From the NCBI GenBank assembly GCA_023392635.1, contig JAEVYS010000108.1, forward strand, positions 15,250 to 79,249: a DNA stretch of 64,000 bases, in the 5' to 3' direction. Shown in pieces: positions 50,696 to 60,114 of the stretch (positions are counted from its first letter, which is position 1; every line of letters begins with the position of its first letter). The stretch comes from Actinomycetes bacterium. GTDB lineage: Bacteria > Actinomycetota > Actinomycetes > Propionibacteriales > Propionibacteriaceae. The translations under genes and the position numbers were made by a program. Below the pieces are notes generated by a model. The model made no database searches and was not told the origin of the DNA. It was given only the letters and a program-made list of their open reading frames with translations.

Positions 50696-51289
50696 ATGGG
50701 GTTCTGGGATCGCGTGCTGGGACGGGAGGACCCGCCCGCACCGCCGGCGGACGGCGAGGTGGCCGCCGCGCCGACCGCGCCTGACATCTCCGCGTCCCTC
50801 GACGGGGTGGAGCGGCTGGTCGCCGACCCCGCGGTGCCCGGAGTGGTGCGGGCACGCGCCCTCCAGATCACTGCCGCCGTGCGCCGGACGCTGCCGCGAC
50901 TGGACCTGTTGGGCCTGGGCAGCTACGACTCGTACTCGGTGGTCGCCACCGCCACCGACTACCTGCCCGAGGCGATCGGGGCCTACCTGCGCCTGCCCCG
51001 GGACTGGGCGGACTCCCGGCCGGTGGACGGCGGCAAGACCTCGCTGCTGCTGCTGATCGACCAGCTCGACCTCCTCGCGGTGACGATGGACGCGATCTAC
51101 GACGCCGCGAACACGACGGACGCAGCAGCGCTGATCAGCCACGGACGGTTCCTGCAGGAGCGCTTCGGCCACGCCCACGCACCCGAGCTGAACCTGGCCG
51201 TGCCCACCCCGACCGCCCCCGTCGAGCCCGCGACCGACCGCGTCGAGTCCCCCACCGGCACGCCCACGACGAACCAGGACCAGGCATGA
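50696..51289 (+). CDS. Hypothetical protein of the telA-pknG operon
   Basis: A 197-residue soluble protein: short N-terminal FWDRVLGREDPP, an Asp/Ala-rich segment and a helical core (RARALQITAAVRRTLPRLDLLGLGSYDSYSVVATATDYLPEAIGAYLRLP, about 50-105), then a helix LLLLIDQLDLLAVTMDAIYDAA and a disordered Pro/Thr tail. The core resembles domains found near TelA and Ter proteins but no family was recognised with confidence. ATG at 50696, eight bases after telA; the next gene overlaps its stop. Confidence 0.7.
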   Translation: MGFWDRVLGREDPPAPPADGEVAAAPTAPDISASLDGVERLVADPAVPGVVRARALQITAAVRRTLPRLDLLGLGSYDSYSVVATATDYLPEAIGAYLRLPRDWADSRPVDGGKTSLLLLIDQLDLLAVTMDAIYDAANTTDAAALISHGRFLQERFGHAHAPELNLAVPTPTAPVEPATDRVESPTGTPTTNQDQA

Positions 51290-52935
51290 GCACCCCGACC
51301 CTGTCCAAGGCGCTGGCTGCCCTCGCCGACGCCGCCGCTGCCGCCGGGTTCGACCCGGACGCTGCGGCCGAGGAGGGCCTGGTGCTCTCCGCGGCAGTCT
51401 CGGAGTCCAACCGCGGAGCGTTCGTGGACTGGTGCCGTGAGGTGGGCGTGCCCACCTCGGCCGAGGCGTTCATGGACGCGGCCGTCCGCGGACGCCGCTA
51501 TCGCCGGGCCCCCACGCCGCTGGCCAGCCAGGCGGCCGGGATGCACGGCGCCAGGGCGGGCAGGTACGCGGCCGCCCTCGCCGACGTGTGCCACGCCGCT
51601 GCCGCGCTCGGCGAGGCGGGTCCGGGCGCGTTCGGTGCCGCCAGCCTCGCCGCCGCGGCGCAGCACCCGTCCGCATCGCCGACGCATCCGTGGTCGGAGG
51701 GCGCACCGCGGCGAACGACCGTTCCTGAACCGCCCGTCCCGGCCGACGAGGCCGCGCAGCGTGAGTTCGTCCGCCAGGCGCCGGCGATCCTCAACGAGGT
51801 TCTGTCCCGGCTCACGCAGGGCCAGGACCGCCTGCTCGACGTGAGCCGCCTCGACCCGGCCGCGGGCGGCGCGTTCCCCGGCCTCGGCGGGGTGTCCTTC
51901 CCGACGCCGTCGGCGTCCGCAGGGCTGCCACCGAACGGGGCGCCCCAGGGCTCCGCGGCGCCGATCGCAGCCGCCCCACCGCCCGAAGAGCCGGTCGAGC
52001 CGGAGCCGAAGGAGCCGGAGGAACCGGAGAAGACCGTCGAGGAGTGGCTGGCCGAGCTCGATGAGCTCACCGGCCTGAAGACGGTGAAGGCCGAGATCCG
52101 CCGCCAGACCGCCATCCTTCGGGTCGACAGCCTGCGCACGAAGGCCGGGCTGAGGAGCCCGACGATCACGCGGCACCTGATCTTCACCGGCAACCCCGGA
52201 ACCGGCAAGACGACGGTGGCCCGCCTGGTCGCCGGCATCTACAAGGCCATCGGGCTGCTCAGCAAGGGCCAGCTCGTCGAGGTCGACCGCTCCGAACTGG
52301 TGGCCGGCTACCTGGGCCAGACGGCCATCAAGACCGCCGAGGTCACGGCGAAGGCCTACGGCGGGGTGTTGTTCATCGACGAGGCCTACTCGCTCAACGG
52401 CGACCAGTACGGCGAGGAGGCGATCAACACCCTGGTGAAGGAGATGGAGGACCATCGCGACGACCTCGTGGTCATCGTCGCGGGCTACCCGGTACCGATG
52501 GACGTCTTCATCTCGAACAATCCCGGCCTCGCCAGCCGGTTCCGAACGACCATCATGTTCGACGACTACACCGACCAGGAACTGCGCGACATCTTCACCT
52601 CGATGGCGGCGAAGTCCGACTACGACCTCGGCGAAGGCGTGCTCGACGAGTTCTCCCGCCAACTCGACCAGCAGGCCCGCGACGAGAACTTCGGCAATGG
52701 CCGCTACGCGCGCAACCTGCTCGAAGCGGCGATCGGACGCCATGCCTGGCGCCTGCGCGAGGTCACCGAGCCGACGCTGGAGCAGTTGCGCACGATCCTC
52801 CCCGAGGACCTCGTCGATCCCGATCCCGGCCCGGCGCTGCCCGCGCCGTCAGGGACGGGCAGCCTCGAGCCGCCGGACGCCGCCGGCCCGATCGCGCCGG
52901 TCGAGTTCCCGGCCCGGCCCGCGGAGCAGGAATGA
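51286..52935 (+). CDS. CbxX/CfqX-type AAA+ ATPase
   Basis: A 549-residue AAA+ protein. Residues 1-240 hold a helical N-terminal region and a Pro/Glu-rich linker (EEPVEPEPKEPEEPEKTVE); the AAA module starts at ELTGLKTVKAEIRRQ. Walker A GNPGTGKT at 302-309, Walker B LFIDEAYSL with D365/E366, sensor-1 VIVAGYP and the arginine finger region SRFRTTI follow, then a lid. CbxX-type ATPases remodel partner complexes, such as Rubisco activation elsewhere; the target here is unknown. ATG at 51286 overlaps the previous stop (ATGA). Confidence 0.88.
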   Translation: MSTPTLSKALAALADAAAAAGFDPDAAAEEGLVLSAAVSESNRGAFVDWCREVGVPTSAEAFMDAAVRGRRYRRAPTPLASQAAGMHGARAGRYAAALADVCHAAAALGEAGPGAFGAASLAAAAQHPSASPTHPWSEGAPRRTTVPEPPVPADEAAQREFVRQAPAILNEVLSRLTQGQDRLLDVSRLDPAAGGAFPGLGGVSFPTPSASAGLPPNGAPQGSAAPIAAAPPPEEPVEPEPKEPEEPEKTVEEWLAELDELTGLKTVKAEIRRQTAILRVDSLRTKAGLRSPTITRHLIFTGNPGTGKTTVARLVAGIYKAIGLLSKGQLVEVDRSELVAGYLGQTAIKTAEVTAKAYGGVLFIDEAYSLNGDQYGEEAINTLVKEMEDHRDDLVVIVAGYPVPMDVFISNNPGLASRFRTTIMFDDYTDQELRDIFTSMAAKSDYDLGEGVLDEFSRQLDQQARDENFGNGRYARNLLEAAIGRHAWRLREVTEPTLEQLRTILPEDLVDPDPGPALPAPSGTGSLEPPDAAGPIAPVEFPARPAEQE

Positions 52936-54230
52936 CCGCACCGGCGGCGCCGACCGCCACGGTTCCGGGCCCGGCGGGCACCGCCGCGTCCCCGCGGCCC
53001 TCGGCGACGGTGGTGGAGCGTGCGACTGATCGGCCCGGGGAGCCGGCGGCACCCGCGCCGAGCCGCACCCCCCGGTTCCTGCGACGGCTCCAGGTGCTGG
53101 TGGCGCTCGCCGCCGTCCTCGCCGGCGCCCTCGCCACCTGGGTGATCGTCGACCTCCGTGCCGACCTCGCCACGAGCGCCCAAGCGGCCCGGCAGTACGC
53201 GACGCTCGGGCAGGTCCACCACGCCCTGAACAGTGCCGCCGACCATGCCGCGCGCAGCGTGCTCGCCGACGAGACGGCCGGCGGGCAACGCGCCAAGGTG
53301 GCCGGCGAGGACCTCGCGGCCGCCGCCGGATTGCTCGTCGACGCCGCCCGGGCGCACCCCGAGGACGCGCAGGCCCTCAACGCGATCAGCCAGCAGGTGT
53401 CGCGCTACGCCCAGGCGCTCGCTCCGGCGCTGGGTGGGCCGGACCATGCCCGCGCGCTCTCACAGCTCGCTGCGGCCGACACCCAGCTGGACAAGGCCCT
53501 GGAGCAGATCGAGACCATGCAGGCGGGGCTGTCGGACCAGGCAGCCGCCCGGCCTCTCACGCAGAGCTGGGCGATCGTCGTCTGGCCCCTGGTCGCCGGA
53601 TTGGCGGTCGTGGTCTGGGCCTCCTGGGCGCTGGCCCGGCTGAGCCACCGGGTGGTGAACCTCGGCGTGGCCGGCACCGCGCTCGCGATCGTGCTCGTGG
53701 CGACCATGGCGCTCGGCGCCCAGGCGAGTGCAGCGGACGCCTTCCGGGTGAGCCGCACGGAGCAGTTCGCCTCGGTCGTGAACACCGCCGCGGCGGTCGA
53801 CGGGCTGGACCGGGCCCAGCGCGTGCTGACCAGCGCGGTGCTGCGCCAGTCCTGGGGATCCGGTCCCGACGGCGACTACGCCGACGCGCTCGCCGGCGCA
53901 CGGAAGGCCGCCGCCGCAGAGGCGCTGCCCAGCCTGAGCAGCTACGACGCGGCCAAGGTCGCCCTGGCCACGCAGATGACGAAGCGGGACTGGGCGGGCG
54001 CGGCGAAGTCGCTGAACGCCACGAGCGACACCGCGCTGGACAGCCTCGCCGACGAGTTCCGCCAGGCGGCCGGCAGCAGGACATCCGCCTCGCTGGCAGA
54101 GGCCGAGGCGGCACCGCGCGGGGCCGGCAACGTGATGGCGGCGCAACTGGTCTTCGCGATCCTCTTCGCCCTGGCCGGAGCAGCCCTTGGGGCCCTCGGC
54201 ATCGATCGCAGACTTCAGGAGTACCGATGA
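52932..54230 (+). CDS. GlnX-like multi-helix membrane protein
   Basis: A 432-residue membrane protein with four helices at about 53-73, 216-238, 245-266 and 400-422. The segments between (75-210 and 270-395) are helical, charged and would lie outside, like a sensor. The size, the paired central helices and the position before pknG match GlnX of the corynebacterial/mycobacterial glnX-glnH-pknG locus, but no glnH is present here. It may pass an external signal to the kinase. ATG overlaps the AAA gene stop. Identity as GlnX is by context and topology. Confidence 0.6.
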   Translation: MTAPAAPTATVPGPAGTAASPRPSATVVERATDRPGEPAAPAPSRTPRFLRRLQVLVALAAVLAGALATWVIVDLRADLATSAQAARQYATLGQVHHALNSAADHAARSVLADETAGGQRAKVAGEDLAAAAGLLVDAARAHPEDAQALNAISQQVSRYAQALAPALGGPDHARALSQLAAADTQLDKALEQIETMQAGLSDQAAARPLTQSWAIVVWPLVAGLAVVVWASWALARLSHRVVNLGVAGTALAIVLVATMALGAQASAADAFRVSRTEQFASVVNTAAAVDGLDRAQRVLTSAVLRQSWGSGPDGDYADALAGARKAAAAEALPSLSSYDAAKVALATQMTKRDWAGAAKSLNATSDTALDSLADEFRQAAGSRTSASLAEAEAAPRGAGNVMAAQLVFAILFALAGAALGALGIDRRLQEYR

Positions 54231-55354
54231 CCACCACAGCGCCGGCAGCCCCCGGCCAGCTCGGCGTCGCCGCGCGTCCGGCAGAGCTGATGGAGTACCT
54301 CCGCCGCCTGGACTCCTGGCTCGCCGAGCGCCGGGCCGAACTCGACTCGCTCGACGAGCAGATCGTCGGGGCGGGCCGCCAGGCCGAGCTCACCGGTGAC
54401 ATGGCCCTCGCGCTGGCGCTGTGGCAGGCCGCCAAGACCCGCCAGAACCTCCTGCTCGCGACCTGGGACTCCGGCCGGGTGGGCCCCCAGGAGCTCGACC
54501 GCCTCTCCGCCCTCATCTGGGGCCGCCTGGACACGGGCAGCAGCGAGGTCGCCCAGCTCCAGTCCATGTCCGTGTCGCTCCCGGAGGCCGGGCGGTTGTG
54601 CGACGCCCTGGTCGCCCAGCTGCGCACCCGCCTCAACACCGACCCGAACGCCGAGCAGCAGCAGATCCGGCTGCGCGACCTCAGGGCACAGCTGGAGCGC
54701 ATCCGCGAGCAGGCCGCCCTCGAGCCGCCTGCCCTCGCGCCGGCGGCCCAGTCCCGGCTGGCCGGCCTGGTGGCCCGCCACGCAGACCTCGCGGCGAAGC
54801 GCACCCGCGGCGGCGACATCGCCGGCTCCCTGGGCACCCTGGAGATCGATGCCGCCCACCTCGAGCGCGACCTCATCGTCGGTGCCGCGCAGCGCCGGGA
54901 AGGGCGTGACCTGCTCGTGCGGGCGCGCGAGGAACTGGCCGGTACCCAGGCCAGGGAGAAGGCCGTCCGGAGCCTGGCCGCCCAGGTGTCGGCCGCGGTG
55001 TGGCCGGTCCCCGATGCCGTCATCCCCAGCGTCGCCGGCCTGGGCCCGGTCCCGAACACGCGCACGGCCCTGGTCGGCTACGTCGACGGGCTGACCCGGC
55101 TGGACGCCCAGCTCGCCGACGTGCAGGCCGAGCTGTCCCGCGCACTGGGCGACCGGGACGCCGCGGCGGCGCAACTGGCCGCCCTGCGCACGAAGGCGTC
55201 GGCCCTCGGACAGTCCACCCAGCCGCTGCTACGGCAGCTGGACGACGTGCTCGGGTCGGCTCTCTCGGCCACGCCGGTCGTCGTCCCCGTGGTGCGCCAG
55301 CTCCTCGCCGCCTACACCGCGCAGCTGGACCACCTCTCGCGGAGCCGGTCATGA
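54227..55354 (+). CDS. Coiled-coil hypothetical protein of the pknG operon
   Basis: A 375-residue soluble protein dominated by long helices: LMEYLRRLDSWLAERRAELDSLDEQIV, QQQIRLRDLRAQLERIREQA and LARLDAQLADVQAELSRALGDRDAA-like heptads indicate at least three coiled coils. No signal peptide or membrane helix. It may be a scaffold or adaptor between the membrane protein upstream and the kinase downstream; this is inference. ATG overlaps the preceding stop (ATGA), and pknG overlaps its own. Confidence 0.7.
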   Translation: MTTTAPAAPGQLGVAARPAELMEYLRRLDSWLAERRAELDSLDEQIVGAGRQAELTGDMALALALWQAAKTRQNLLLATWDSGRVGPQELDRLSALIWGRLDTGSSEVAQLQSMSVSLPEAGRLCDALVAQLRTRLNTDPNAEQQQIRLRDLRAQLERIREQAALEPPALAPAAQSRLAGLVARHADLAAKRTRGGDIAGSLGTLEIDAAHLERDLIVGAAQRREGRDLLVRAREELAGTQAREKAVRSLAAQVSAAVWPVPDAVIPSVAGLGPVPNTRTALVGYVDGLTRLDAQLADVQAELSRALGDRDAAAAQLAALRTKASALGQSTQPLLRQLDDVLGSALSATPVVVPVVRQLLAAYTAQLDHLSRSRS

Positions 55355-57654
55355 AGTGCCGCCAGCCGGGGTGCACCGGCACGATCGTCGACGGCTACTG
55401 CGACGTCTGCGGGATGCCGGGGGCCACGATGCCGGTCGGGATTGCCGTGGCGGGCAGCCGGCCGGCCACCCGTCCCAGCGGCAAGTGCCGCCAGCCGGGC
55501 TGCCCGGGGAACATCGTCGACGGCTACTGCGACGTCTGCGGCTCGCCCGACGTGGTCGCCACGCCGTCCGCGCCGTCCTCGCCGGGCTCCACGTCGGTGA
55601 CCCGCACCTCGATCCACCTCGGCTCGACAGCGCTCGGCTCGGCCCGTGCCACCTCCTTCGGCGGGAGACCGACGCGCCACACGAGTTCCGAACGGCTCAC
55701 CACCGGCCGGATCGGGGCCGGCCTCACCCGCGTACCGCCCGCGCCGGCGATCGATCCGGCGAAGGCCGTGCTCACCAATCCCGAGGTCCCCCTGGACGCC
55801 CGGGTGTGCCCCCGGTGCGGGGCGAAGGTCGGCCAGGGCGCGGAGAACGTCGCGTCCCGTTCGGAGGGCTTCTGCCCCGCGTGCGGGTCGCCCTACTCGT
55901 TCACCGTGAAGCTCAGGCCCGGCGACGTGGTGGCGAACCAGTACGAGGTGGTCGGGGCCCTCGCGCACGGCGGCATGGGGTGGATCTACCTGGCCAAGGA
56001 CCGCAACGTGTCGGAGCGCTGGGTGGTGCTGAAGGGCCTGCTGAACACCGGGGACGCCGACGCCCTGGCTGCGACCATCGGCGAGCAGCGCTTCCTCGCC
56101 CGGGTGGAGCACCCGCAGATCGTGGCCATCTACAACTTCGTGACCCACGACGACGCCGGCTACATCGTGATGGAGTACGTCGGCGGGCGCTCGTTGAAGC
56201 AGCTGCTCAAGCAGCGCATGACCACGAACAACGGCGAGGCGAACCCCCTGCCGGTCGACCAGTCGCTGGCCTTCCTGATCGAGATCCTGCCCGCGCTGGG
56301 CTACCTGCACGAACTCGGCCTGCTGTACTGCGACTTCAAGCCCGACAACGTGATCCAGGTCGGCGACTCGCTCAAGCTGATCGACCTCGGCGGGGTGCGC
56401 CACATCGGCGACGAGGACTCCGCCATCTACGGCACGGTCGGCTTCCAGGCCCCGGAGGTGGCGACCCTGGGCCCGTCCATCGCCTCCGACATCTTCACCG
56501 TCGGCCGCACGCTGATGGTGCTCAGTGCGGAGGTGCCCGGCTACCAGGGGGAGTTCGAGTCCCGGATCCCGCCGGCGGAACAGCTGCCGGCCTTCGCCGA
56601 GCACGACTCGCTGTACCGCCTGCTGCTGAAGTGCTGCGCCGCCGACCCGAACGACCGGTTCACCTCCGCGGAGGAGCTGCGCCTGCAGATGCTGGGGGTG
56701 CTGCGCGAGGTGGTGGCCAGCGGCACGCCGGGTGTGGCGATCACCGCGGCGTCGTCCGTGCTGTTCGAGCCGCCCACCGTCGCCGGGGAGCGCACCGGCC
56801 AGCAGTTGCCGCGCCTGCGCCCCGATCCGACCGACCCGCAGGCGGCCTGGCTGTCGCGGATCAGCGCGGACGACCCGGTGCAACGGCTCGCCGCGCTGTC
56901 GGCACCGCCGGCGCTCTCGGCGGAGGTGCTGCTCGCCCGGGGGCAGGCGGCCCTGGAGGCCGGCAACCCCAAGCTGGTCGACGAGTGCGTCCGCCAGCTC
57001 CTCGCCAACGATCCGTGGGAGTGGCGCGCGGTCTGGCTCGCCGGCCTCCGTGCCCTGCAGAGCCGTGACTACGGCACCGCCCAGAGTTCGTTCAACGCCG
57101 TCTACGGGCAGGTGCCGGGAGAGCTGGCGCCCAAGCTCGCGCTGGCCCTGGCGTGTGAGCTCGGCGGCGAACTCGACATCGCGGAAGTGCTCTACCGCAC
57201 CTGTGCCAGCACGGACGCGTCCTACGTCACCCCGGCGGCCTTCGGCCTGGCCCGCGTCCGTGCGGCCCGCAACGACCTGCCGGGATCGCTGGCCGCACTG
57301 GAGCTCGTGCCGAGCACGTCGCGCGGCTATCCGGAGTCGCAACGCCTGAAGGCCCGGCACCTGGTCACCCTCGCCACCGATGCCGCGGGGCTCGGCGAGG
57401 CGCTCTCGGCCCTCACCCAGGCCAGGCTCGATCCGCTCACCGAGGCGCAGTACCGCGTCCAGCTGTACGAGCGGGCGCGCAACCTCGCCGGTGACGGACC
57501 GCTGCGCTTGGGCACGGAGACCCTCACACGCCCGATGCTGCGCGACCGGCTGGTCAGCGCCTACCTCGACCTCGGTCGGCTCACCGAGGATCCCGCGTTG
57601 CGGGCCGGCTACGTCGACCTCGCGAACTCCCTGCGTCCCTGGAGCTTCCTGTGA
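55351..57654 (+). CDS. pknG: Serine/threonine protein kinase PknG
   Basis: A 767-residue PknG-type kinase. The N-terminus has two near-identical CxxxxC-CxxC zinc units (C3/C8/C17/C20 and C46/C51/C60/C63), then the rubredoxin-like site C153/C156/C175/C178. The kinase has glycine loop AHGGMG (about 205-210), lysine K228 (VVLKG), catalytic D328 in YCDFKPDN (a non-RD kinase, as in PknG) and D345 in DLGG. TPR helices fill about 520-767. In mycobacteria PknG controls glutamate metabolism through FHA proteins such as GarA; here an FHA gene ends the same operon. ATG at 55351 overlaps the previous stop. Confidence 0.93.
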   Translation: MKCRQPGCTGTIVDGYCDVCGMPGATMPVGIAVAGSRPATRPSGKCRQPGCPGNIVDGYCDVCGSPDVVATPSAPSSPGSTSVTRTSIHLGSTALGSARATSFGGRPTRHTSSERLTTGRIGAGLTRVPPAPAIDPAKAVLTNPEVPLDARVCPRCGAKVGQGAENVASRSEGFCPACGSPYSFTVKLRPGDVVANQYEVVGALAHGGMGWIYLAKDRNVSERWVVLKGLLNTGDADALAATIGEQRFLARVEHPQIVAIYNFVTHDDAGYIVMEYVGGRSLKQLLKQRMTTNNGEANPLPVDQSLAFLIEILPALGYLHELGLLYCDFKPDNVIQVGDSLKLIDLGGVRHIGDEDSAIYGTVGFQAPEVATLGPSIASDIFTVGRTLMVLSAEVPGYQGEFESRIPPAEQLPAFAEHDSLYRLLLKCCAADPNDRFTSAEELRLQMLGVLREVVASGTPGVAITAASSVLFEPPTVAGERTGQQLPRLRPDPTDPQAAWLSRISADDPVQRLAALSAPPALSAEVLLARGQAALEAGNPKLVDECVRQLLANDPWEWRAVWLAGLRALQSRDYGTAQSSFNAVYGQVPGELAPKLALALACELGGELDIAEVLYRTCASTDASYVTPAAFGLARVRAARNDLPGSLAALELVPSTSRGYPESQRLKARHLVTLATDAAGLGEALSALTQARLDPLTEAQYRVQLYERARNLAGDGPLRLGTETLTRPMLRDRLVSAYLDLGRLTEDPALRAGYVDLANSLRPWSFL

Positions 57655-58835
57655 CCGATTCCGAATGGCCGCTGCTGCCGGCCGAGGGGCAGGGGGAAGC
57701 GCCCCCTGCCGCCCCCACCGTCGCGATCTGCCCCGAGTGCGGCCGGCCGGTCGATCCTGCGGCGTGGTTCTGCGAGGCCTGCGGGAACCCGCTGGTTCCG
57801 ACGGCACCGGGAGGAGCCGTCCCCGCCCCGAACCCGGACGCGCCGTCGGCCCAGACCCGCCGCCTGGGCGTGCGTGCCAGCGAGCAGGCTCGGTGCACCG
57901 CCTGCGGTGGCACCATCGGCCCGGACGGCTACTGCCAGACCTGTGGGGCCAAGGCGCCCAGTCCCCGTGACCACTTCAGCGCGTTCCCCGCCGACTGGGT
58001 GGGCGGGGTGTGCGACCGGGGGGTCCAGCACTTCCGCAACGAGGATGCGCTCGGCCTGTGGGCGTCGGGCGACCGGGCAGTGCTCGTGGTGTGCGACGGG
58101 GTCTCCACGAGCGTCGACTCCGATGTCGCGGCGCTGGCGGCCGCCGAGCGCGCCAGGGACGTGCTGGCGAACCGTGTCGAGCCGGGCCTGGACGCCTCCG
58201 ACGAGGTCGTCGCCCAGGCACTGGCCGAGGCCGTCACCCAGGCCAACCAGGCGGTCGTGGCCACCACCGCGGCGGACACGAGCAACGCGGCCTCGGCGAC
58301 GTTCGCCGCTGCGGTCGTGGCCGGCGACCGCATCCACTACGCCAACCTGGGCGACTCCCGCGTCTACCTCCTGGGCGCGACCGAGCGGTTGCTGCTCAGC
58401 CTGGACGACTCGATGGCGCAGGCGTTCATCTCCGAGGGGATGCCACGCGCCGAGGCGGAGGCACTGCCACGGGCCCACGCGATCACCAAGTGGCTGGGAC
58501 GCGACGCCGTCGACACGACCCCGCGCACCGGCGCGCACCCGGTCACCGGACCCGGCTGGGTGGTGGTGTGTTCCGACGGGCTGTGGAACTACGCCTCCAG
58601 CCCGGACGCCCTCGCCGAACAACTCGACGCGGCTCTCGCTGCGGCCCCGACACCGGTCGGCGCGGCGCAGAAGCTGGTCGAATGGGCCAACGCCCAAGGT
58701 GGCCACGACAACGTCACGGTGGCGCTCGCCCGGGTCCCCGCACCTGCCCCTCCGGCCGCCCCGGAGGCGCCCGGAACACCCGTTAGTCTGGGAGCGGCCG
58801 CCCCGGAAGAGAAGGAGTCCCCCGAGCATGGCTGA
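57651..58835 (+). CDS. PP2C-family phosphatase with N-terminal zinc ribbons
   Basis: A 394-residue phosphatase. Two zinc ribbons (C27/C30/C41/C44 and a second near 83-100) precede a PP2C domain from about 120. Metal-binding aspartates sit in VCDGVSTS, LGDSRVYL, CSDGLWNY and GGHDNVTVAL, so it should be an active Ser/Thr phosphatase. It is the natural counter-enzyme to PknG, whose gene it overlaps by GTGA; the matching ribbons suggest a common docking partner. No membrane segment, so it acts in the cytosol. Confidence 0.92.
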   Translation: MTDSEWPLLPAEGQGEAPPAAPTVAICPECGRPVDPAAWFCEACGNPLVPTAPGGAVPAPNPDAPSAQTRRLGVRASEQARCTACGGTIGPDGYCQTCGAKAPSPRDHFSAFPADWVGGVCDRGVQHFRNEDALGLWASGDRAVLVVCDGVSTSVDSDVAALAAAERARDVLANRVEPGLDASDEVVAQALAEAVTQANQAVVATTAADTSNAASATFAAAVVAGDRIHYANLGDSRVYLLGATERLLLSLDDSMAQAFISEGMPRAEAEALPRAHAITKWLGRDAVDTTPRTGAHPVTGPGWVVVCSDGLWNYASSPDALAEQLDAALAAAPTPVGAAQKLVEWANAQGGHDNVTVALARVPAPAPPAAPEAPGTPVSLGAAAPEEKESPEHG

Positions 58836-60111
58836 GTTCACCTCCGCCGTCTACCAGAACGAGTTCCTGCCCGATGGCGGCACCGACGTCAACGCGATCG
58901 TCACGATCACCTGCAGCGGCGCCGGATCGGCCGGGCGCACCGGCAGCGGCGACGCCGGCGAGATCGTGGTGGTCGACACCTCCGGGTCCATGGGGGTGGC
59001 GAACATGAACGCCGCGAAGCAGGCGGCGATGATCGCGCTCGACAACATCCTGGACGGCACCTACTTCGCGGTCGTGGCGGGCAACCACAAGGCGTACCTC
59101 GCCTACCCGATGGTGCAGACCGGCGCCGGCATGGTGCGGATGGACGCCCGGACGCGCGCGGAGGCCAGGCGGGCGATCAGCTTCTTCCGCGCCGAGGGCG
59201 GCACCGCGATGGGCACGTGGCTGAACCTGTGCAAGGCCCTGTTCGCGTCCATCCCCGGCGGACTCGCCCAGAAGCACGTGATCCTGCTGACCGACGGCGA
59301 GAACCACAACGAGACCGCTGCGCAGCTCGACGCCGCGATCGCGAATTGCGCCGGGGACTTCCAGGTGGACGCGCGCGGGGTCGGCGTCGACTGGAAGGTG
59401 GCGGAGATCCGCAAGATCGCCCAGGCCATGCTGGGGACGGTCGACATCATCGGGGACCCGGGCCAGATGAGCGCGGTCTTCGCCGAGCTGATGCGCAACT
59501 CCATGGCCCGCGGGGTCGCCAACGCCGAACTCCGGGTGTGGATCCCCCAGGGCGCGCAGGTGCTGTTCATCCGCCAGGTGTCCCCCACTGTCGAGGACCT
59601 GACCCACCGGGGCACTCCGGTGAACCAGCTCACCATGAGCTACCCCACGGGCGCCTGGGCCGACGAGGAGCGCGACTACCACGTGGCGGTGCGGCTCGCC
59701 GCGAAGTCCGTGGGCCAGGAGCAGCTCGCCGCGCGCGTGCAGCTGGCCGTGGGCACCGACCTCCTCACGCAGGGCCTGGTGAAGGCCAAGTGGTCCTCCG
59801 ACACCAACCTGACGGCACAGATCAACCCGGAGGTGGCGCACTACACCGGCCAGGCCGAACTGGCCCAGGTGATCCAGGAGGGCCTCGCGGCGAAGGCCGT
59901 CGGGGACGAGGCGACGGCCACCACCAAGCTCGGGCGAGCGGTACAGCTGGCCACCGAGAGCGGCAACGCGGAGGCGACAGCCAAACTCCGGAAGGTCGTC
60001 GACATCGCCGACGCCCGTACCGGTACCGTGAAGCTGAGGAAGGCCGTGGACAAGGCGGACGAGATGGCCCTGGACACGGCATCGACGAAGACGACGCGAA
60101 TCAGGGGCTGA
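58828..60111 (+). CDS. von Willebrand factor A domain protein
   Basis: A 427-residue protein with a VWA domain: MIDAS motif D50-T-S52-G-S54 (VVDTSGSMG), a conserved Thr in GGTAMGTWL and Asp in LLTDGENHNE. After it comes a beta-rich region (about 230-330) and a helical C-terminus (about 335-427, TKLGRAVQLATESGNAEATAKLRKV). No signal peptide, so intracellular. VWA proteins often work with AAA+ ATPases; the AAA gene five genes upstream is a plausible partner. ATG at 58828 after AAGGAG, overlapping the phosphatase gene by eight bases. Confidence 0.9.
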   Translation: MAEFTSAVYQNEFLPDGGTDVNAIVTITCSGAGSAGRTGSGDAGEIVVVDTSGSMGVANMNAAKQAAMIALDNILDGTYFAVVAGNHKAYLAYPMVQTGAGMVRMDARTRAEARRAISFFRAEGGTAMGTWLNLCKALFASIPGGLAQKHVILLTDGENHNETAAQLDAAIANCAGDFQVDARGVGVDWKVAEIRKIAQAMLGTVDIIGDPGQMSAVFAELMRNSMARGVANAELRVWIPQGAQVLFIRQVSPTVEDLTHRGTPVNQLTMSYPTGAWADEERDYHVAVRLAAKSVGQEQLAARVQLAVGTDLLTQGLVKAKWSSDTNLTAQINPEVAHYTGQAELAQVIQEGLAAKAVGDEATATTKLGRAVQLATESGNAEATAKLRKVVDIADARTGTVKLRKAVDKADEMALDTASTKTTRIRG

Positions 60112-60114
60112 CGC

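Noticed and set aside
52932..57654. A full glnX-glnH-pknG locus
   Set aside because: No glutamine-binding lipoprotein gene occurs in the operon; the gene between the membrane protein and pknG encodes a coiled-coil protein without signal peptide.
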